A stretch of DNA of 36,812 bases from positions 1-36,812 of the forward strand of contig NZ_BJZU01000076.1 in assembly GCF_007992195.1 (NCBI RefSeq), given 5' to 3'. Made by a program: the position numbers and the translations under genes. Below, in pieces: positions 32,262 to 36,812 of this stretch; positions within the stretch are counted from its first letter, which is position 1; the number at the start of each line of letters is the position of its first letter. Origin of the DNA: Methylobacterium oxalidis (GTDB lineage: Bacteria; Pseudomonadota; Alphaproteobacteria; Rhizobiales; Beijerinckiaceae). Below the pieces are notes generated by a model, which saw nothing but the letters and a program-made list of their open reading frames with translations, had not been told where the DNA came from and made no database searches.

Positions 32262-33182
32262 TCAAGCCCGCAGCCACACCCCCACACCCGCGGCCGAGCG
32301 AAAATCCTCCAGCGCGTGGACCTGCGCGTCCGGCAGCGCGGCGCGGGCCATGGTCGTGAGCGCGTGGCCGGGGCCGAGTTCGAGGACGCGCGTCGCGCCG
32401 TATTCCCGGGCCGCGTCCAGGCAGGCGGACCAGTCGATCGTGCGGGAGATCTGCAGCGCGAGCTTCTCCAGGCCGGCCTCCGCCCGGAACACCGGCATGC
32501 CGTCGAGCCCGCTGAGGAGGCGGGGGGCGCCGGGCGGGGGCGCCGCCGCGGGGGCCTCGCGCAGCGCCGCCCGGAACGCCGCCGTCGCCGCGGCGAGGAT
32601 CGGCGTGTGCGAGGGCGTGTGCACGGGCAGGACGACGGCGCGCTGCGCGCCCGCCGCCAGCGCCTCGGCGCAGAGGGCGTCGAGGGCCGCCGCCGGCCCG
32701 CCGACCACCACGCTGTCCGGCCCGTTCAGGATGGCGAGATGGCAGGCGCGGGGCCCGGCCATCGCGGCGACCCAGGCCTGCGGCAGGCCGCGGATGCCGG
32801 CGAGGCCCTGGCCGGGGGCGGCCGCGGCGTCCATCGCCTCGGCCCGCGCGCCCGCGAGCCGCAGCACCGTCTCCGGCGCGAGCCGGCCCGCGCAACCCCA
32901 GGCGGCGAGGTCGCCGATGCTGTAGCCCGCCACGATCACCCGGGCCGGCGCGGCCGCCCGCACCAGCGGCCAGGCGCTGAGCGCCGCGGTGCAGACGAGG
33001 ATCTGCCCGGCGCGGTTCTCGTGGAGCCGGGGACCCCCGGCCCGCGCCAGCGCGCGCGGGTCCGCGCCGAGGAGGGAGGCGGCCGCGGCGAAGACGGGCT
33101 GCGCCTCCGGCAGGTCGGCGGTCAGGTCGAACATGCCGGGGTGCTGGCCGCCCTGGCCGGAGAGCAGGACGGCGAGGCTCAC
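32262..33182 (-). CDS. mdcH: malonate decarboxylase subunit epsilon (malonyl-CoA:ACP transacylase)
   Basis: A 306-residue acyltransferase. It begins LAVLLSGQGGQHPGM, the FabD-type start, with nucleophile Ser88 in AGYSIGD and His192 in HTPSHTPI. MdcH transfers malonyl from malonyl-CoA to the MdcC prosthetic group, priming the enzyme by replacing the acetyl group. In the biotin-independent system this initiates turnover of malonate to acetate and CO2. It uses a GTG start at 33182 that overlaps the mdcB stop as GTGA, and is the last gene of the operon. The stop at 32262 is followed by the HTH gene 130 bp away, same strand. Confidence 0.92.
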   Translation of the reverse strand: MSLAVLLSGQGGQHPGMFDLTADLPEAQPVFAAAASLLGADPRALARAGGPRLHENRAGQILVCTAALSAWPLVRAAAPARVIVAGYSIGDLAAWGCAGRLAPETVLRLAGARAEAMDAAAAPGQGLAGIRGLPQAWVAAMAGPRACHLAILNGPDSVVVGGPAAALDALCAEALAAGAQRAVVLPVHTPSHTPILAAATAAFRAALREAPAAAPPPGAPRLLSGLDGMPVFRAEAGLEKLALQISRTIDWSACLDAAREYGATRVLELGPGHALTTMARAALPDAQVHALEDFRSAAGVGVWLRA

Positions 33183-34036
33183 GCCGCCGCTCCCTCGACG
33201 GCGTCGACGAACAGCGTCATGGCGAGGAGGTCGGCCGCGCCGCCCGGGCTGAGGTTGCGGGCGACGAAGGCGCCGTGCAGGCCGGTCGCGCGCTCCCGCC
33301 AGTCGGGCAGCCCGACCCCGCCCTCCGCGACGAGGCGGGCCGCCGCCGCGCGGGCGAAGGCGTAGCCCTCCGCCCCGCCCCGGTGCAGGAGGTTCGTGTC
33401 CTCGAGATGCGCGATCAGCGCGAGGCAGGCCTCGACGCGGGCCGCCTCCGGCTCGCCCGGCCGCAGGCGCCGGCCCCGGCGCAGGGCCGGCAGGCCGATT
33501 CCGTAGAGCGTCGGGAAGCCCGCCGCCGCCTCGGCCGGCGCGCCCCCGACCCCGTGCCGCCGCCGCGCCCGCGCGCCGGGGGCGCGGAGGAGTTCCGGCC
33601 CGTCGAGGATGCCGTGCGCGTAGCGCGCCCGCACGAGCGCGCCGAGCCGGCCGGGCGCCGCGCCGGGCCCCTCCGCCCCGGCCGCGGCGCAGAGGAGGCC
33701 GAGGCCGAAGATGGCGCCCCGATGGGTGTTCACGCCGCCGGTCGCCGCCCGCATGGCCGCCTCGGCGGCGATGCCGACGCGGCGGAGCGCCGCCATCGGC
33801 TCGCCCGCGGCGCCGGCCCGGGCGAGGTCGGCGAAGAAGGGCTCGAGGGCGGCGGCGCTCGCCCGGAAGCTGCCCGCGTCCATGTCGGCGTGGCTGCCGC
33901 TGTCGACGTGGCTGACGAGGCCGGGCTTCGGGTAGGTTTCGAGTTCGAGGCGCAGGGCGGCGACGGCGCGGCGGGCGATGTCCTCCGCCGGGTCGGTCGC
34001 CGGGCGGGCCGCGGGGCGCAGCGCCGGCGCGCTCAC
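33179..34036 (-). CDS. mdcB: triphosphoribosyl-dephospho-CoA synthase MdcB
   Basis: A 285-residue CitG/MdcB family enzyme. It makes 2'-(5''-triphosphoribosyl)-3'-dephospho-CoA from ATP and dephospho-CoA, the precursor of the MdcC prosthetic group. Recognisable blocks are ALRLELETYPKPGLVSHVDSGSHADM near 30-55, ATGGVNTHRGAIFGLGLL near 105-120 and HLEDTNLLHRGG near 220. The GTG start at 34036 overlaps the mdcG stop as GTGA, and its own stop overlaps mdcH the same way, so the three are translationally coupled. The frame stays open upstream only as sequence antisense or out of frame to mdcG. Confidence 0.93.
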   Translation of the reverse strand: MSAPALRPAARPATDPAEDIARRAVAALRLELETYPKPGLVSHVDSGSHADMDAGSFRASAAALEPFFADLARAGAAGEPMAALRRVGIAAEAAMRAATGGVNTHRGAIFGLGLLCAAAGAEGPGAAPGRLGALVRARYAHGILDGPELLRAPGARARRRHGVGGAPAEAAAGFPTLYGIGLPALRRGRRLRPGEPEAARVEACLALIAHLEDTNLLHRGGAEGYAFARAAAARLVAEGGVGLPDWRERATGLHGAFVARNLSPGGAADLLAMTLFVDAVEGAAA

Positions 34037-34749
34037 GGCGCGCCCGCCAGCAGGGTGCGGGCGGGGCGCAGGTCCACGCCGTCGAGGCGCTTGGCCAGCA
34101 CGGTGCCGCCGGGTTCCGCCGCCGTCAGCTCGCGCCAGTTCACGCCGCTGCCGTCGGGCAGCAGGATCTCGCCGTCGAGGCGCATCGGCGCCCCGGCCTC
34201 GATCGCGGCGAGGCCGCCGAGGAGGTCCGGCGGCACCGGGCCGGCGACGGGCCAGAGCAGGTCGAGGTCGGAGCCGGCCGAGAGGTAGGGCAGCCCGGTC
34301 AGCGCCTGCCAGAGCAGGCCGCCGAACAGGCGCGGGGCGAGGCCGTGGCGGACCCCGAGCGCGAGAAGCGCGTCGAGCGCCGGCCGCCACGCCTCCGGCG
34401 CCGCGGCGGCGCCCTCCGCGAGCGTCACCGGCGCGCGGGGGCGCACCGCCCCCGGGGGCAGGGCGAGGCCGATGCGGCGCTTGCCGTCCCGGGGCGGCAG
34501 GGGCAGGCCGGCCGGCACGGTCCCCGCATCCTCGCCGGGGTGGCGGCGGCGCACGATGACCGGGAAGCCGCGCCCCGCCCACGCGCCGAGCTGGGGCACG
34601 CAAGCGAGGTCGGGCCGGGCGGCGAGCGCCGCCTCCCAGGCGGCGGGCTCCACGTCCAAGAGGTCGTGGCGTCGGAGCTCTTCGACGTGGAGCTCTCGCC
34701 GCCTGAGCTCTTGCCGCCGGACCTCTTGAAGCCGGAGGGCGTCAGCCAA
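34033..34749 (-). CDS. mdcG: malonate decarboxylase holo-ACP synthase MdcG
   Basis: A 238-residue MdcG/CitX-type transferase that attaches the phosphoribosyl-dephospho-CoA group to MdcC. Family blocks are RRHDLLDVEPAAWEAAL, GFPVIVRRRHPGE near 60, and the nucleotidyltransferase-like SAGSDLDLLWPV near 155-167. The N-terminus is odd: about 28 residues of a five-residue repeat (E-L/V-R-R-x) encoded by a 15-bp tandem repeat precede the usual RxHDLL start. The only start that covers the family N-terminus is TTG at 34749, which overlaps the mdcE stop by 8 bp. It is coupled to mdcB by GTGA. Confidence 0.88.
   Translation of the reverse strand: MADALRLQEVRRQELRRRELHVEELRRHDLLDVEPAAWEAALAARPDLACVPQLGAWAGRGFPVIVRRRHPGEDAGTVPAGLPLPPRDGKRRIGLALPPGAVRPRAPVTLAEGAAAAPEAWRPALDALLALGVRHGLAPRLFGGLLWQALTGLPYLSAGSDLDLLWPVAGPVPPDLLGGLAAIEAGAPMRLDGEILLPDGSGVNWRELTAAEPGGTVLAKRLDGVDLRPARTLLAGAP
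34674..34733. repeat. 15-bp degenerate tandem repeat in mdcG 5' end
   Basis: Four units of 15 bp (34674-34688, 34689-34703, 34704-34718, 34719-34733), each starting with a form of GGAGCTCT; weaker units may flank it. The period is five codons, so the frame is kept and the protein gains an E-L-R-R-x pattern. Confidence 0.8.
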
Positions 34750-35458
34750 GGCGGGCGCCCCGCGCCACCTCCGCGGCGATCGCCTGCGCCACCGGGCGGC
34801 CGCCGCGCTCGGCGCCGAGCGCGTCGCGGGTGTCGGCGGCCGGCAGCCCGTCGATCAGCGCGGCGACCTGGGGCCCGAGGGGCTGGGCGGGGTCGAGCAC
34901 GGCGTGGACGGCGCCGGTGCGGACCATGTTGTCGAGGCCGGGCGCGAAGACCGGCGTGTCCTTGGCCATCGCCTCCAGCCGGTCGAGGGGGAGCTTGGTG
35001 ACGCGGGCCACCGAGGGCAGGTCCATCACGCTCGGGTTGGCGCCGGGCAGGCCCGCCAGCGCGCGGGTCGCCAGCGCCGTCGCGATGAAGGCGCCGGCCG
35101 CGGTGTGGCCGTAGACGAGCCCGACGGTCGGGTGGCCGCCCCGGTCGGCCAGCAGCAGGCACTTGGCGAGGTGGGCGAGGTACTCGTTGAGGCCGAGGAG
35201 CTCGTCGCGCCGGCTCATGCGCTGGCTGTCGGAATCGACCACGACGAGGATCGGCGTGCCGCCGCCCCGGCGCACCACGTCGAGAACGCAGCCCGCGAGG
35301 CGGCAGGCGCCCTCGACGCCGAGCGCCGTGTTGCCGTCGACGCCGATCACCGCGAGCCGGCCGCCCCAGAAGGGGCCGTCCCCGGCCACGAGCCCGTCCG
35401 TCACCGCGACGTCGTGGCCCTCGGGAAACAGCGAGGCGAGGATCTCAGCGAGCGTCAT
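34742..35458 (-). CDS. mdcE: malonate decarboxylase subunit gamma
   Basis: A 238-residue MdcE. With MdcD it forms the decarboxylase that converts malonyl-S-ACP to acetyl-S-ACP and CO2; both have the crotonase/carboxyltransferase fold. Recognisable parts are LVAGDGPFWGGRLAVIGVDG at about 23-42, ILVVVDSDSQRMSRRDELLGLNEY near 70-95, and GHTAAGAFIATALATRAL near 117, where Gly/Ala-rich oxyanion loops are expected. The ATG at 35458 overlaps the mdcD 3' end by 14 bp. It is coupled to mdcG by an 8-bp overlap. Confidence 0.94.
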   Translation of the reverse strand: MTLAEILASLFPEGHDVAVTDGLVAGDGPFWGGRLAVIGVDGNTALGVEGACRLAGCVLDVVRRGGGTPILVVVDSDSQRMSRRDELLGLNEYLAHLAKCLLLADRGGHPTVGLVYGHTAAGAFIATALATRALAGLPGANPSVMDLPSVARVTKLPLDRLEAMAKDTPVFAPGLDNMVRTGAVHAVLDPAQPLGPQVAALIDGLPAADTRDALGAERGGRPVAQAIAAEVARGARLG

Positions 35459-36365
35459 GGGTCGTCTCCGCGAGGCCCGCGAGCAGGGCGTCGAAATCGG
35501 CCGCGGTCAGGCCCGGCACGGCGGCCGGGTCGTTGACCCCGAGCCGGCCCCAGATCTCCGCCGCGTCCCGGCAATCGCCGAAGCGGTCGAGGCGCTGTTC
35601 CAGCCGGGCCTGCTCGGCCTCGAGCGTCACGAGGTCGAAGGCCGGGGCGCGGCCGATCAGGTCGATCGCGGCCGCGCGGAAGGCCGCGACCGTGTCGTCG
35701 GCGAAGGCGTCGGCGCCGCCCGTCAGCCGGCGGTGCTTGCCGCCCATGGTGCGCCAGACCAACGCCCGGTCGCGGGAGTCGAACTCCTCGGCGCCCTTGT
35801 TGGTCTCGATCACCTCGGGGCCCGAGACGCTGATACGCCCGCCCTCCGAGACCGCGAGCCGCGAGCAGGTGCCGGCGATGAGGCCGCCGCCGCCGTAGGC
35901 CCCGGCCCGGCCGCCGATCAGCCCGACCACGGGCACGCCCGCCGCCCGCACCTCCGCGATCGCCCGCATCACCTCGGCGATGGCGGTCTCGCCGGCATTG
36001 GCCTCCTGCAGGCGCACGCCGCCGGTGTCGAACAGGATGAGCACGGCGGCGGGCTTCAGCGCCGGGGCGGCCCGGAGCAGCCCGACGAGCTTGGCCCCGT
36101 GCACCTCGCCGAAGGCGCCGCCCATGAAGCGGCCCTCCTGCGCGGCGACGAGGACCGGCCTCCCGTCGAGGCGGCCGGCGCCCACGATCATGCCGTCGTC
36201 GAAGGCGCGGGGCAGGTCGAAGAGCGGCAGGTGCGGGCTCATCCGGCGCTGCTCGGGGCCGAGGATCTCGGCGAAGCTGCCCGGGTCGAGCAGGCCGTCG
36301 ATGCGGGCCCGCGCGCTCGCCTCGTACCAGCTCGCGGCGCGGGGGTCGGTGATGCGCTCGCTCAC
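35445..36365 (-). CDS. mdcD: malonate decarboxylase subunit beta
   Basis: A 306-residue MdcD. The carboxyltransferase-type core includes GRFMGGAFGEVHGAKLVGLL near 80-97, ILFDTGGVRLQEANAGE near 110-126, and GGRAGAYGGGGLIAGTCSR near 150-168, with two glycine-rich oxyanion loops. The MdcD-MdcE pair decarboxylates malonyl-ACP, distinct from biotin-dependent Mad systems. The GTG start at 36365 follows the mdcC stop by one base, and its 3' end overlaps mdcE by 14 bp, so the genes form a tight operon. Confidence 0.94.
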   Translation of the reverse strand: MSERITDPRAASWYEASARARIDGLLDPGSFAEILGPEQRRMSPHLPLFDLPRAFDDGMIVGAGRLDGRPVLVAAQEGRFMGGAFGEVHGAKLVGLLRAAPALKPAAVLILFDTGGVRLQEANAGETAIAEVMRAIAEVRAAGVPVVGLIGGRAGAYGGGGLIAGTCSRLAVSEGGRISVSGPEVIETNKGAEEFDSRDRALVWRTMGGKHRRLTGGADAFADDTVAAFRAAAIDLIGRAPAFDLVTLEAEQARLEQRLDRFGDCRDAAEIWGRLGVNDPAAVPGLTAADFDALLAGLAETTHDAR

Positions 36366-36366
36366 G

Positions 36367-36675
36367 TCAGGCCTCCATCAGCCGGGCGCCCTGGAGGAGG
36401 CGCAGCGACACGGTGTCGGGGCGCGCGCCCCCGTCGTTGATCGTGATCCTCAGGCCCCCGGGCTGGGCGCGGGCCACGAAATCGGCCACCACCGCCTCCC
36501 AGACGTCGCCGTAGCCGTGGATCGGCGTCTCGATCTCGACGGTGCAGGCGTCGGGCGGCAGGGTCCGCTCCAGCAGCACCTCGAGGTTGCCCGAGGCGAC
36601 GACGCCGGTGATGGCGAGCGGCTTGGCGCCCGCGAGCGGCGCCCGGGTCTTGTGCCGGAAGCTCAGTTTTTCCAT
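36367..36675 (-). CDS. mdcC: malonate decarboxylase acyl carrier protein (delta)
   Basis: A 102-residue MdcC. The conserved Ser28 in VVASGNLEVLLE is the attachment point of the 2'-(5''-phosphoribosyl)-3'-dephospho-CoA group, which carries acetyl or malonyl thioesters. The segment VEIETPIHGYGDVW (about 57-70) is also typical of the family. I chose the ATG at 36675, with a CAGGAG ribosome binding site about 10 bases upstream; the longer frame upstream runs into the palindromic repeat. mdcA, normally directly upstream, should lie beyond the right edge, separated by the repeat at 36745-36812. Confidence 0.93.
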   Translation of the reverse strand: MEKLSFRHKTRAPLAGAKPLAITGVVASGNLEVLLERTLPPDACTVEIETPIHGYGDVWEAVVADFVARAQPGGLRITINDGGARPDTVSLRLLQGARLMEA

Positions 36676-36744
36676 GGCGTCAGGACTCCTGGATACCGGG
36701 CGCGGGTCCCGTCTTCCGACCGGGAGGGGCGGGAGGCGCGGGCC

Positions 36745-36812
36745 CCCTCTCCCGTTCGGGAGAGGGTTTTGGTGAGGGGTGCGCGTTGTCCGGAAAAGTC
36801 GCACCCCTCACC
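36745..36812. repeat. REP-like palindromic repeat, copy 2 (reaches window edge)
   Basis: A 10-bp stem (CCCTCTCCCG at 36745-36754, partner at 36757-36766) followed by TTTT, then a perfect 13-bp inverted repeat (GGTGAGGGGTGCG at 36771-36783, partner at 36800-36812) with GTTGTCCGGAAA in its loop. The second element matches the window start at 24 of 26 positions. The first hairpin with its T run could terminate rightward transcripts. It lies just upstream of mdcC. Confidence 0.7.

Noticed and set aside
1..36812. Mobile elements, CRISPR arrays, tRNA or rRNA genes
   Set aside because: No transposase, integrase, regular spacer array, cloverleaf or rRNA segment was recognised; base composition is even across the window.

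Overview
The window is about 36.8 kb of very GC-rich, gene-dense chromosome from an alphaproteobacterium, most likely a Methylobacterium-type member of the Hyphomicrobiales/Rhizobiales. Support for this: a MucR/Ros regulator, a DUF6456 protein, an F1-ATPase zeta-type (DUF1476) protein, MeaB (first described in Methylobacterium extorquens), a PHB-cycle 3-hydroxybutyrate dehydrogenase, alphaproteobacterial GTTC-N7-GTTC SOS boxes and strong GC bias at third codon positions. The genus is an inference. I see no rRNA, tRNA, insertion sequence, phage gene or CRISPR array.

Layout. 0.1-5.1 kb: aidB-like acyl-CoA dehydrogenase, a DUF1476 protein, a small membrane protein, a cardiolipin synthase and an EEP-family phosphodiesterase whose 3' end overlaps the synthase gene. 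5.4-10.2 kb: a two-gene SbcD/SbcC-like module (YhaO/YhaN type). 10.2-14.6 kb: DUF6456 protein with an SOS-type box at its start, a small hypothetical protein, MucR and an oligopeptidase B. 14.6-18.8 kb: a large AsmA-family protein, with the C-terminal remnant of an addiction-module antidote at its 3' end, and a small Q/N-rich secreted protein. 18.9-22.9 kb: UvrD/PcrA helicase with a second SOS-like box, a short PhoH-family ATPase and a Met/Arg-rich secreted protein. 22.9-27.9 kb: YafK-like L,D-transpeptidase-fold lipoprotein, a DUF1796 protein, accA, 3-hydroxybutyrate dehydrogenase and a CsbD-like stress protein. 28.0-31.7 kb: pyroglutamyl-peptidase-like protein coupled to meaB, an unusual structured leader with a tiny ORF upstream of meaB, a Tat-type lipoprotein hydrolase and a very acidic protein. 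31.8-36.7 kb: an HTH regulator and most of a malonate decarboxylase operon (mdcC-D-E-G-B-H, read right to left); mdcA should lie just beyond the right edge.

Themes. Acyl-CoA metabolism recurs: AccA makes malonyl-CoA, Mdc decarboxylates malonate to acetate, 3-hydroxybutyrate dehydrogenase feeds acetoacetate from PHB, MeaB protects methylmalonyl-CoA mutase, and AidB has the acyl-CoA dehydrogenase fold. A second theme is DNA maintenance (UvrD, SbcCD-like pair, AidB, two SOS-like boxes). A third is the envelope (cardiolipin synthase, AsmA, YafK-like lipoprotein, small secreted proteins).

The most unusual region is 29657-29843, between meaB and the divergent hydrolase gene. It has a near-perfect Shine-Dalgarno sequence, a 27-codon ORF rich in Ile/Thr/Leu/Val, five closely packed hairpins and a terminator-like stem-loop with a T-rich tail, all oriented toward meaB. 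It looks like a peptide-controlled attenuator or a separate small-protein/sRNA gene. The shared 19-bp motif in front of uvrD and the DUF6456 gene is the second signal of note. All calls are from reading the sequence; no database search was run.
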